64,000 nt of DNA, from positions 252,195,228 through 252,259,227 of the forward strand of contig CM030358.1 of NCBI GenBank assembly GCA_017893485.1. The letters run 5' to 3'. How positions within the stretch are numbered: position 1 is the stretch's first letter; each line of letters opens with the position of its first letter. Made by a program: the position numbers and the translations under genes. Shown piece after piece: positions 11,258 through 21,519 of this stretch. The stretch is from Hemerocallis citrina. Lineage: Eukaryota; Streptophyta; Magnoliopsida; Asparagales; Asphodelaceae. The notes below the pieces were generated by a model that saw only the letters and a program-made list of their open reading frames with translations, was not told the DNA's origin and made no database searches.

Positions 11258-12528
11258 GATTGGCGTCGTGTGTAAAAAACAACACAGATCTACATTAAAG
11301 ATTAGACTTACCGTCATGCCACTAAGACTAAGAGGAAGAGCGGCGGCCTCAAACCGGCTCACCAACTCTCTTCGTCAACCAGCTCCTCCCGGGGAGGACC
11401 CAATTCCTCCTCAAGAGATGGATCCGCTCAACCAGCCTAATCAAGCTACTGCCAATGGAGAGGCTCTGGGGAGCTCTTGATAAAGCCATCATGAACATCA
11501 TCTTCAGCACGACCATGTCTCAGTCCATAATTCTTCCAACGACTCAATGACCTCGCGAGACCCCCAGGGTCAAGAGATCCCCGCCAAATCATTAACACCA
11601 TGCAACAAGTAACTGACCAATGAATCCATTTGGATGAGAGGCGAGCCCGAACTGAGGCATCCCGCTCAGAACATCAAGCGAATCAAAGAAGCAACTCTCC
11701 CCGAAGGCAGAGATCAAGACATACTCCTCCTCTCACAAGGGGTGCACTGCAGAAAGAAGCCTGACTCGTGAGAGTCGAAAGCATCTTGAGAGAAACAAAG
11801 AGAAAGATGCCTCAGTCGCAAGGGCCAAACTGGAAAACTTTAAACTTGACATACTCCGAGCAATCCAAAGCAGACAAGATCAGAGTCGACCATCAAAAGA
11901 AGAAGAATCTGGATACTCAACGAGATCTAAGGGGAAGAACGACCAAGTCCTTTGCCACATTCGATAAGTAGAAGATCTCTTAGAATAGATGAAGAATGAG
12001 GGGATCCACTTTAGCAGGGCTTACCGTCCCAGTTGACCTCCATTCAACAAGTCCATCATTGATTCACCAATTCCTAAGAGCTTCAAAGCTCCACAGTTTG
12101 AGTCATACGATGGTAAATCAGACCCGGCTTACCATACTGAGAGTTTTAAAACTCTTATGATGGTCTACAATGCAACCAATGCGCTCATGTGTCGAACATT
12201 CCCCATAATTTTGAAAGGATCAGCAAGAGAATGGTACTCTTGCCTCACTCTAGAATCGATATTCTCCTTCGACCAACTCAAGGAGCTTTTTATAGTGCAC
12301 TTCGTTACTAGCCGCAAGGCTAAAAAAAACAAGTGCTTTCCTGTTGAAATTAAAGCAAAAAGAAGGAGAACTACTAAAAGACTTTGTCAAGCGTTTCACA
12401 GCCGAAGCAAGGTCCATCTCCTCCCTAGACTCGTCAGTAGCGGTTGTCGCTTTCTGTTCAAAAGCTTCCGGAGGCGGCGAATATTTTCCTGAAAGTCAAG
12501 AAAATTGTCTCCTAGGAGTGAGGGCTTA
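11258..12528 (+). mobile_element. second, deleted Tat-like internal region
   Basis: Begins directly after the LTR with GATTGGCGTCGTGTG, a diverged form of the Tat-type post-LTR primer site, and ends with CCTAGGAGTGAGGGCTTA before the next LTR. The last roughly 55 bases match the last 55 bases of the left element's internal region. Everything between mid-gag and that terminus is missing, so this is an internal deletion derivative only about 1.27 kb long. Confidence 0.8.
11316..12470 (+). pseudogene. Tat-like gag, frameshifted and truncated
   Basis: The ATG at 11316 opens MPLRLRGRAAASNRL, a basic, proline-rich N-terminus of Ty3/gypsy gag character. That frame stops at 11480, and later segments continue in other frames (11768-11971, then about 12060-12350). 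The best preserved piece, from PIPKSFKAPQFESYDGKSD through FPIILKGSAREWYSCL to IFSFDQLKELFIVHF, matches the Retrotrans_gag core. It aligns with the gag of the minus-strand element (APIPENFKLPQFEAYTGESD; FPATLKGPAREWYFQF). It ends near ISSLDSSVAVVAF, just before the deletion joint with the terminal non-coding sequence. At least three frame breaks make it non-functional. Confidence 0.8.
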
Positions 12529-13170
12529 TGATAATGGTAAAAATTGTAGCAAATTAGGTCCGTATGATACCAGCACAGATCTCAAAGTTTCTACATGCAA
12601 ATCAATCATAACGGGCCTCTTTAACAGGTCCGGGCCTTCTTCAGACTCATCTACAAAAACATGTGCTGCTTTCAAGCCCATTATAAGTGACAGAATAAAC
12701 CCACTAGGAGAGACACCCGACCCATGAGGGTTGCAAGTAAAATCTCTTATCCCCATATTTGAGTGTCTTATCTCTTAAGGGAGAGAATCAACAGGAGATA
12801 AGAGTTTCATATCAATCTAACAAATCCATCTCAATCTCCTAAACTATTTCTCAAGCCTATAAATACCCACCTCCCTCCTTAGTCAGAAGGTAATCAATCT
12901 TCTCTCTCTCAAACTCTCATTCTCTCTCTGGTTCTGACTTGTGCATTGGAATGTCTATCGCCCCCCTCCCAATATTTCAGGCTCTTTGCAGGTCCAACGA
13001 CCCCGTCAGCAATCGTTGGATTCAGTTCACGGTATTCAATCAATGATCCAGATCAATTCACGGGAGCTCTAACTACTTTTTATGGCAATGATAAAAATTA
13101 GATGTTTAGTAATTTTCTTCTAATATAAACTCACTATCTTTTTGCTCCCACACCAAAATAAGCAGCAACA
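12529..13170 (+). mobile_element. 3' LTR of the Tat-like element (642 bp)
   Basis: Starts TGATAATGGTAAAAATTG and ends AAGCAGCAACA. Uninterrupted partner of the LTR at 6993-11257, with the same CTATAAATA promoter-like motif at about 12857 and the same CT-rich leader. The base after the end begins TTACT; the left TSD partner would be outside the window. Confidence 0.85.
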
Positions 13171-14428
13171 TTACTAAATTTTTCTCCTTTGTAAATATTC
13201 TCATATGACTTGGAATTGCACGAGTTGCTGATCAGGTTTTCAATCGGAGAGCCTCAAAAAAATAATATAAACTAATGATGGAGTAATATTAAATACTAAT
13301 TGAATCAAATAACTATTTTCTGTATCAATGGTATCGGGTCAGGTCGGGTTGGGTCCTTCACTACCCGGACCCGGACCCGTGAGGACCAGGTCCAGTTCCG
13401 AGTCAGGGTCCTATTAAAAGTTTTATACCCGTTCAGGTCCAAAACTAGTTACTTCCATCTCAGACGAGTTCAGTTTCTTCTTGCGGACAAAAATATTTCT
13501 CCTAAACTTTACGTACAACTACATAGAGAAATACACATAGAGTACATTTGTATGCATAAACCACTAAATATCAAACACTCAGTCATCATTATCATGATTC
13601 GAGAAACTTAATATCATATTAGTAAGAGGAAAGAGATTTGAAAATTAAGCATATTAGTGATAATAAGATTGAATATAGTACTAGAAAAGATTATATTGCT
13701 CAGAAACAAAGGAAATTATTCACACACTAACTCTAATATAAACACATATTTTTGACTATCCACACACTCCCGGATTTCAAAGTCTAATATGTAAACAATC
13801 CACAATCCACACACTAACTCTAATATGTAAACAAAGCAGAAAACCAAGTTTTCAAAGTACATATCTTTCCCGGTTTTTATGTATATTTATGTTTTTTGGC
13901 TAAATTTGAAAAAAAAAAAAAACCCTTGAACTATCCCTTTTATTCCAAAACCCTCACTGAACTTTTTTTAACACAGAAAACCACACTCAAGTATGGTTGC
14001 AAAAAACCCCCCTGAAGTATATTTTCAAAAAACCACATCTAACTTTTCTGCTTGTATTAGATAACCTCATTCATCTTTGCAAGTTGGTTCAGAAAACAGC
14101 ATGCATCTTTCTCTGTAATACCCCGTAATTTCAAAGAGTATAATATATAAAAATATATATATAAGGTGGGGGAGTGGCATGATGGTAATATAATAGATGA
14201 GATGTGAAGGGGGGAGGGGCACGTAAATTAAAAAATAGCAGAGCTCTGTGGTTTGATAAGGCTGACATCATCATCATGACATCAGCGTTAAGTGGGCCAC
14301 CCGGGTTTCGGTTGAGTAGAGACAAAGAACGTTGTCTCTTGGTTTGATGACGTGGCACAGTGGAGGGCCCACTGGGCCTCTACTAGTGTGCACGGGATTG
14401 AGAAAATAAGGAGAGAGTGTATTAGAGT

Positions 14429-17400
14429 TGTAACCCTATTTTTGCAAATATGTATTTCCTGGGTATTGTTCCGTATTTTGATATTTATAAATTTGATATT
14501 GTTAAATTTATTTTTGAATTTATTGTTAAAGCTTTTCCTAAACAATAGTTGTAATTATTTTGAATAAACATTGTCTCTATTTCTACTTGATCAACTATTT
14601 ACGTTTTAAACTCAAATCAAAGATATTGTTTCTGTTTGAACTATTTCGGCAAATTCATATTTTTATATATTGATATTACTCTGATAATTGCTAGTATTAT
14701 TTATTAGTATTTTTATTCTTATTGTCATTTTATTATTAATCTTATTATTAGTATTATTATTTTATTGTCATGGTCAGTATTTCTGTTCTTATTGTTATTA
14801 CGATTATTTATTATTATTATTGACTATTAAAACAAATCGATTCTTATTTAATAATTGTGCTTCTTTTATTTTAAATAATTTATGTAATGTGATACAAATT
14901 GTATTTTGTTATAATCGCATTTTATCGGATATCTTATTCTCTTGTATTTGGGTTTATATGAATCCATTCTATCCATGTAAATCTATTTTATTTATTGGAT
15001 TTTATACCCAACTGCCCAATTACCTAATACCCAATATCTCATCTTTTTCCCTTATAAATACTCTAATCCCTTAACCCTATACCCTCTTACTATTCACTTT
15101 CCCCTACCCCGTTTCCTTCTCCCACCCTGTTCCGCTTCAACCCACAACTGCCCCTCTCCTCGTCACTCTCCCATCCACCCTCCAACCACCTTCGAGCCAT
15201 CCCCTCGTCAACCTCATCACCATCGCCCTCCGATCATCTCCCTATCCTCGCCCAAGAATCCACCGTAACCCATCAACTCAACCCATCACCATTAACTATT
15301 GCTTCACCGCCAGTCATATCCGCTCGCCGTCGCCCCACTGTGACCCCTCGCCGTGCACCCCCTTCATCCTCCAAAGATCCCTAGCACGTCCTCTTTGCCA
15401 TCCAAGCCCTGTCGAATCCCGGTCGCATTGCCTTCTCTGTTTCGGTGTGAGAACAGAGACGCCGTCGCCAGCCGTCGTTGTGTTATCGTCCCAAGCTCGT
15501 CGCAGTCGCCGCTAGCCTCCCGCGCGTTCTCTCTCTGTGTCGAAGGAAGAAGAAGAAGGGGGATTGGTCTGTTTTGCTGTTTGGTGTTCGGGTGTAGCGA
15601 ATCCAAGATCCATGTTCGATATTTTGCTAAAGGGAGGAGATTGAGTGGGTCTGTGGGTGTTTGCTATTACGGGTATAGGCGATCCTGCACTCGCTGTTTG
15701 GTGTTTGATCCAATCCAGTGTGGAGCTTTTGCCGTGAGCTGTGGATTTGTTGCTTGGGTTTCTTCGCACGTATTTTGCACGTGCCATTGGTGATTTTGCC
15801 CGGGATTCTGATCCCATTATTCTTATTTAATTATATCTGCATATAACAGGCATGTCTCCTCTTGAACTAATTTATTCTTTTGTTCAAGTTTATTTGATCT
15901 CCTACAAGTAGATCTGTCCATTTTGTTATCAAACTGTCTTTGACAATTTCGTTAAGATTATCGAGGGTTTTCACGAGCTAACCTGACATACTCTTAACAT
16001 CGTGCTATCACTTTGATCTAAAACCTATTCCCCAATATTTTATGCATATGTACACTTAAATAACTAGATTCATGCATAGAACTACTTGATAACTTGGGCA
16101 TGTTGAATTGAATGTGCTAGAATGGTTTTAATTGATGAACTGATACCATGCTTGTGATAATTGTATCTTAAACCTTAGAAATTGCATGTTGACACCTAGG
16201 ATTCACTTGATTACCAATTTGCATGCTATATGTGATCATATGAATTATTTATTTGCCTATTCATGTTAAGACAATTTCTGGACTGCTAGTTACTTCATTT
16301 TGTATTAGATTTTCACCCATGTTAATGTCATAATTTGAATTTCCTTTACAAACATGAATTTTTATCCCCTGATATCTAGTTTAACATCCTTTTGACAGAT
16401 ATAAGTTCCTCTGTGTCATTTGCTAGATATCAACATTTTAGTACAGCCATGTTAGAAATTTCAGACTCACAATTGCATGCATATCCTGCTGTTCTATATT
16501 TTATTTGACCCTGTTAATAATAAGATAAAAATCTGAAATAAATTAGGCTGGACCTAGACATTCATAGGTATCACGTAGAAATTTTATAGATTTTATTCAT
16601 GAGTTCTCTCACCTGAAATAAATAGTTGAATACAACTTACTGCATGCTGCCTGAACATAAAACCTGAATAAAAAAGAGTTTTCAACCTAGTTCCTATATT
16701 TTTTATATACCTTAATTATATTCGATTGAACCGTATGAAAGTCTACTTTCTAGGCCTTCCAACGGATTTAGGTTTGCTATTTTGTAGTGCCTGTAATCCA
16801 TATTTTAGTATAGCAAGGTCATGCTGTCATGATTATGGAATTTTGTGTAAATGACCTGTTTGCTTCATGATTTGTCTGTAACGCATAGAATTAGACACAC
16901 TTAGTATTATACAACATTGAAACCCTCTTGCATGCTCACATAGGATGAAAATAAACTAATAAAAAGCCGAGGTATCATGGGTTTGACTTGGTAGTAAACA
17001 ATCGGAGACTGTACTTGGTAAGGCCTTCTCGCCTGCCAGCTAAATCCCGAACATCCTGAAAATCCTGAAAATCTCAAAAATCCCGAACATCACGTAAATT
17101 CCTGACTACTGGGCCGAGTACATGATCCGTGAATTCACCATCAGTCTAAAACGTTCACTGTATGCTTGCGCCGAATCTATGGAATGGGAAGCAGTAGTAC
17201 GTGCAATAGATAGGCTAATAAAATACTTAATAACCTGCATTTCTTACTTGATACTGACATCACTCATTACATGCGTGATTTACTGTAGACCTTTGATATT
17301 TTGCCTGCCTTTGCTTTGTTCCTTGTCTTTGACCATGTCCTTTTTCTTTGACATACATGTTTTTCTTTATCCTCTGTTTTTCTCTACTTGCTGCCCACGA

Positions 17401-17814
17401 CTTGCTCTAAGGGCACTTTTTTCTTTCTTTTCAGATCAAGATTTTACAGGTACTGAAGGATTTATTCCTGAAGGAATTGGTGAGCAAACTCTCTGAAGAT
17501 TGGAGCTGGACTATTAGACTGCTTAGTTATCTTTGATTATTTGCTTATTGTATTTCTTTTTATCATACTTTGTATTCTTGGGCTTTATGACCCGAAGTTT
17601 GTTTTATCCCAGATGTTGGATTATTGTTTAGTGAATATTTCATGATTATCTTTGAATTTATTCATTATTTATGTGATTATATTCTTTGCCTGCGTGGTTG
17701 TTTCTCTTGTATATTGTTAAGTTAGACTGGTACAGCTTATGGATGATGCATAATCATTCGCTGGGCCTATATTACGTGCTCGTATTTTGGTATTTTGGGA
17801 AGCAGGGCGTGACA
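14429..17814 (+). mobile_element. gypsy-type solo LTR (plus), TSD AGAGT
   Basis: Starts TGTAACCCTATTTTTGC and ends GAAGCAGGGCGTGACA, with AGAGT on both sides (14424-14428, 17815-17819). The other TRIM LTR shows the empty site (ATTAGAGTTATCCC near 18600). It contains (TTATTA)-rich U3-like sequence (14690-14830), a CTTATAAATA box near 15050 and a long CT/CCA-rich leader (15080-15480). It is the same family as the minus-strand solo LTR at 24362-36118. The GC-rich open frames at 15353-15817 lie in the leader and are probably not genes. Confidence 0.88.
15051..15060 (+). promoter_or_regulatory. TATA-box candidate of the solo LTR
   Basis: CTTATAAATA sits between the AT-rich U3-like region and a pyrimidine-rich leader, the usual place of an LTR promoter. 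The paralogous LTR at 24362-36118 has a comparable layout on the minus strand. Confidence 0.5.
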
Positions 17815-18001
17815 AGAGTTATCCCATATCGGGAGTATACAATAAGTAATTTAATATAAATATAATTGCCTATGATCAAGAGTCACCAAATTAGTTAACC
17901 ACCTTTTGAGAGGCAACCTGTGGTGCGCAGTTGTACTATAAGTATTAACTTGTCTTATAAAAATAATAAAAATTGTCTGAGTATTGGTGCGAGGCGTTAC
18001 A

Positions 18002-18224
18002 AATGCTATCAGAGCCAACTTTCGACATCGAGTGTGGAAGAGGGCCTCGGTATGATCCGCGGTGTTGAGAGTCATTGATCTCCGGAATCGGGTATGATCT
18101 GCTGTGTTGAGAGTAATTGATCTCCGGGATCGAGGACGACGCCACATCGGCTTGAAAGAAGGATCCTGCGCTAAATGGCATGCCCCGTACTCAGCGCTGA
18201 CGCTAATTTCTAAAGGGGGGTGTA
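18002..18224 (+). other. TRIM internal region: primer site, duplicated 42-bp unit, polypurine tract
   Basis: Begins AATGCTATCAGAGCC, one substitution from the initiator-Met primer site TGGTATCAGAGC. Two near-identical units follow, each with GTATGATC, GTGTTGAGAGT and ATTGATCTCCGG. Then come CCACATCGGCT and CGCTGACGCTAA before the polypurine tract TAAAGGGGGG. The last part is clearly related to 50930-50998. Confidence 0.8.
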
Positions 18225-18253
18225 TGTAATACCCTGTAATTTTGAAGAGTATA

Positions 18254-18304
<51 letters not shown>
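18254..18304. repeat. compound (TA)n(TG)n microsatellite
   Basis: TA units then TG units within the right TRIM LTR. The matching place in the left LTR has only a short AT run, so this expanded after insertion. Confidence 0.95.
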
Positions 18305-18305
<1 letters not shown>

Positions 18306-19106
18306 AAAATGCTCAGTTGAAAACGCAAATATTGTGAAAGTGGGGGGTAGCATGATGGTAATAAAATAGATGAGATGTGAAGAGGGGGGGGGGGGGGCAC
18401 GTGAATTGAAAAACGGCAGAGCTCTGTGGTTTGATGAGGCTGACGTCATCATCTTGTCGTCAGCGTTAAGTAGGCCACCCGGGTTTCGGTTGAGTAGAGA
18501 CAGAGAACGCTGTCTCTTGGTTTGATGATGTGGCACAGTGGAGGGCCCACTAGGCCTCTACTAGTGTGCACGAGATTGAGAAAATAAGGAGAAAGAGTAT
18601 TAGAGTTATCCCATATCAGGAGTATACAATGAGTAATTTAATATAAATATAATTGTTTATGATCAAGAGTCACATAATTGGTTAACCACCTTTTGAGAGG
18701 CAACCTGTGGTGGGCTGTTGTACTATAAGTATTAATTTGTTTTCTAAAAATAATAAAAATTGTCTGAGTATTGGGGCGAGGCGTTACATTCTCATTATTG
18801 TCAAAAACCTCACTCAACTTCAGCGGAAAACTCACACCGTCGGAGTGAATTTTTTGCAACTATACTTGAGTATGGTTTTCTGCACATAAAAAAGTACAAT
18901 GAAGTTTTCTGTATAAAACGTATAGTTCAAGAGTTTTTTCTTCAAATTTAGCCATATTTTTTTAACGGATCCGGGTCCGAGTTTATTATAAGTGGATCCG
19001 AATCCGGACCTGAAAATACCACGGATTATATTTTAGGATCTGGACCGGACCCGTATAGATCAGATCGGTTTCGGTCCAATCCCGATATCGGATATTTATT
19101 TCATTA

Positions 19107-19501
19107 GGAGAAAGCTTGACCGAGGATACGACCCAAGAAAGGCCAAGTAAATCCACAGATACCACACGCTTCCAGCAATGACATCAGGATACGTAAATCA
19201 TGTGACGTCATGGAGCCTAACTGGGCCCACCCATTACAATCTGGGCCATGTTTGTAGCTGGATGACTTGATGATATCCACTGTCGAAATTTGTTGAGGAG
19301 ATCGCTAGTAATTATTTTCCAAACACGTGCTTTCGTTCTTTTCCTACTTCTTATTTCATCACTCTTCCCTTCCGCGAAGAAAAATATAGGGAAAATTACC
19401 GTTTGTACCCTGATTTTGAAATAAACTTTCATTACTACCCATATACAATTTAGGAGTATATTATTGGCTTAAATTTGTAATTTTTTATCTGCTATTACTG
19501 C
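19107..19501. promoter_or_regulatory. intergenic sequence with TGACGTCA and CACGTG boxes
   Basis: No gene. The palindromes TGACGTCA (19203-19210) and CACGTG (19324-19329) are core sites bound by plant bZIP and bHLH factors. They lie 1.6-1.7 kb upstream of the VQ gene with a MITE in between, so any link is speculative. Confidence 0.25.
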
Positions 19502-20011
19502 TAGCATTGGTATCAGGTCGGGTTCTTCACTACCTTGATCCGGATCCGGTCCCCTACGTTCCAAAAATTGGATCTGGACCCGGACCCGTGAGGACCGGGT
19601 CTGGTTCCGGGTCCTATTAAAATATTTCTACCCGTCCGGATAGGAGCGGGAGTGTGAGCGGCGAATGGAGACGGCGAGTATATGATATAGACTTGATGAG
19701 AGAAAAAAAATGCATAAGTTTTGAGTTTGGAAGACAAAGATTTAGAATTGAGCAGGAAGGATGGAAGGGATGATGATGTAATATTTATTTTTATGTTGAT
19801 TTTTTGAAATTTTTTTAACGTGTCCGGGTCCGGGTCCGGGTCCGGGTCCGGATCCGGATCGGGTCTCTTTTGAGCGGATCCGGACCCGGACCCAAAAGTA
19901 CAACAGGTCTCATTATAGAACCCGGACCCCTAATCCAGATAGGCCGGATCGGTTACGGTCCAATGCCGGATCCGGATCGGATCCGAATTTCGGGTATTTA
20001 TACCAATGCTA
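19502..20011. mobile_element. GGTATCGGGTC-type MITE, copy 2, intact
   Basis: Perfect 12-bp terminal inverted repeats TAGCATTGGTAT (19502-19513) and ATACCAATGCTA (20000-20011). Internal text includes a run of GGGTCC units (about 19825-19850) and complementary GGACCC words, so single strands could fold extensively. No coding sequence. It lies about 400 bp from copy 1. Confidence 0.75.
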
Positions 20012-20834
20012 ATTACTGAGAGAGTGTAGCCATATAGAACCATATGTATATTTAGAAACTGTAAAAAATAGTACTTTTGTAACAAAATGTTGAAAGTATT
20101 AAAACAAGTTTGGTGTAATTACTCATTTTGCAACTTTGTTGGAATTAACTTCAGAGATATGAAATTTGTTTCCTGCCATTTCAATTGGTAAACTGTCAAA
20201 GTTCTTACGGACGAACCCAAACTCCGGAGTTGTAGTAAAAAGGAGGATTTAAATTTTATATTCAAACACGGCTGCATAGATTAACGGTCAATTTTTTTTT
20301 ATCAAGTCCTAAACTATATGCAACGATATTATTTTTTAAGAATCATTTTTTTCGACCAAAGCCTAACCATACACAGTGGTATGCTTTTTTAATTAGCATT
20401 TATTATTGCACAACCGGTAGAATTTGAAGATGAGTTACCTTGTAGACCAAATCTTTAAAATTATGCTAAGGATGAGAGTTTAATTTTTATATTCTAGCAT
20501 AATCTATAGTCACAAATAGATAGATGTCTGAAAATTTTAGGGGTACTACCTATGTAAGTAGACTCTAGAAACTCTTGAAGTGAAGGATGCCCCTTCTTTC
20601 TTTACGTACACTCAATAACCTTAGATGATAAACTCCATACCCTTTGAACAGTCATACGGATAATATCAATATGCAATAAACCTTAAGTTCGTGAATGAGC
20701 ATGCTCTACCTTTTCTCTTAAAAGAAGGGTTTAGGTTTGCGATTCTAAAAAGTACCGCGGGTATGAACATAAACTTGATTCAAAATAAGAACATGAAAGT
20801 AATTTTCCCTGCCAAAACATCCCCACCATCGGAC
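20012..20834. other. upstream region of the VQ gene, no other gene seen
   Basis: AT-rich, with no open frame of note and no transposon ends that I can pair. It contains one GGTCAA (20285-20290), the complement of a W-box core TTGACC. WRKY-linked control would suit a SIB1-like gene, but a single hexamer is weak evidence. Confidence 0.35.
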
Positions 20835-20842
20835 TATAGATA
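20835..20842 (+). promoter_or_regulatory. TATA-box candidate of the VQ gene
   Basis: TATAGATA lies 67 bases before the start codon, leaving a short leader of about 35 bases if transcription starts 30 bases downstream. Confidence 0.45.
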
Positions 20843-20901
20843 AGCACACAGCCATCCCAGAACATGCATCCAATACAGCAATAAACTAGATCTCTAATTC
20901 G

Positions 20902-21288
20902 ATGGAGAACCTAAGAATCCACAACAAGAGCCCAAAGCAAGCCAACAAGATAAAAAAGAAACCTATCAAAGTAGTTTACATCTCCAGCCCCATGAGAGTA
21001 AGAACCAGTGTGTCGGAGTTCCCAGCTCTCGTCCAGAAACTCACAGGCCGTGACTCCGACGTCGCCAATCACATGGAGAAGTACGGATCGGTGACAGTTC
21101 CAGAGATCTCGACCATTGGCCAGGTGCTGAGGTCAAACCCTAGCTCGGTTCAAGGGATTGATGACTGGTACCAGAGTGTGTGTTCCCCTCTGGATGAGTT
21201 GGATTCGGGGTTTCGTAAGTCTAGGATGGTTGAGAGTTTGATGTTTTATGGACCAGTTCAGGGTCATGAGTTGGTTTCGAGGTTTTGA
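20902..21288 (+). CDS. VQ-motif protein, SIB1/SIB2-like (sigma factor binding protein)
   Basis: A complete single-exon ORF of 128 residues. Residues 40-49 (FPALVQKLTG) are an exact VQ motif, F-x3-VQ-x-LTG. The Lys-rich segment before it (NKIKKKPIKV at about 15-24, then SSPMRVRT at 29-35) has the arrangement of the SIB1/SIB2 branch. These proteins bind WRKY factors in the nucleus and plastid sigma factor SIG1 in chloroplasts, and modulate jasmonate and salicylate defence responses. That role is family knowledge; what is seen here is the motif and its context. VQ genes are typically short and intron-poor, as here. The start was chosen because it is the first ATG after a TATA-like box and gives a Lys-rich N-terminus. 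A TGA ends the frame. The tail after residue 60 is poorly conserved in the family and adds no further clue. It appears intact and is the only clear host gene in the window. Confidence 0.88.
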   Translation: MENLRIHNKSPKQANKIKKKPIKVVYISSPMRVRTSVSEFPALVQKLTGRDSDVANHMEKYGSVTVPEISTIGQVLRSNPSSVQGIDDWYQSVCSPLDELDSGFRKSRMVESLMFYGPVQGHELVSRF

Positions 21289-21460
21289 TGACTTGTGAAT
21301 TTTGAACTTGTTGATATAACCCAATTTAGGTTTGTTAGGGGTGTATTGGAAACCGTGATCTTATATATTGCAATAGAGTTTGTAATATCTCCCCTAGAAA
21401 TATATAAATATAGTTTGTAAAATGGTTGAAGTCATGAAACCCTCTAAAGGTTGTTACCGA

Positions 21461-21466
21461 AATAAA
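21461..21466 (+). terminator. polyadenylation signal candidate of the VQ gene
   Basis: AATAAA lies about 170 bases after the stop codon, after TTGT-rich sequence, a plausible plant 3' end. Other weaker signals are possible. Confidence 0.4.
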
Positions 21467-21519
21467 GAAACCTCCGATCCTTAATTTATACTCATTTACT
21501 CTTTGTTGTCTATTTGCTA

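Larger units (their letters stand above)
14114..18788 (+). mobile_element. TRIM-type LTR retrotransposon, TSD TTCTC
   Basis: A complete short non-autonomous element: LTR 14114-18001, internal region 18002-18224, LTR 18225-18788, flanked by TTCTC at 14109-14113 and 18789-18793. Both LTRs begin TGTAATACCC and end GGCGTTACA. The left LTR is about 497 bp once the nested solo LTR is removed; the right is 564 bp, longer mainly through a microsatellite. The internal region is only 223 bp and encodes nothing. It could move only with proteins supplied by another element. Confidence 0.9.
13898..18953. mobile_element. Mutator-like foldback MITE, interrupted by the TRIM
   Basis: Ends GGCTAAATTTGAA (13898-13910) and TTCAAATTTAGCC (18941-18953) are perfect inverted repeats that continue imperfectly (CCCTTGAACTAT against ATAGTTCAAGAG; ACTCAAGTATGGTTGCA against TTGCAACTATACTTGAG). 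Candidate 9-bp duplications are ATGTTTTTT and ATATTTTTT, 8 of 9 matching, as expected for Mutator-type insertion. Without the TRIM it is about 376 bases of AAAACCCTC-like near-repeats. Confidence 0.7.
13324..19106. mobile_element. GGTATCGGGTC-type MITE, copy 1, interrupted
   Basis: The left end ATCAATGGTATCGGGTCAGG and right end CCCGATATCGGATATTTATT match the ends of the intact copy at 19502-20011. Interior text is rich in GGACCCGGACCC and GGGTCCGAG. It is split by the Mutator-like MITE at 13898-18953; without that insertion about 718 bases remain. Inverted ends and lack of coding suggest a non-autonomous DNA transposon. Assignment to hAT is a guess, and the target duplication is not resolved. 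Confidence 0.65.

Noticed and set aside
14688..15074. Hydrophobic 128-codon open frame that looks like a membrane protein
   Set aside because: It is a translation of (TTATTA)-rich LTR sequence; the Leu/Ile/Val richness comes from T-rich codons.
15353..15817. Open frames of 146 (plus) and 101 (minus) codons
   Set aside because: They lie in the pyrimidine-rich leader of a solo LTR, have no recognisable domain and overlap each other on opposite strands.
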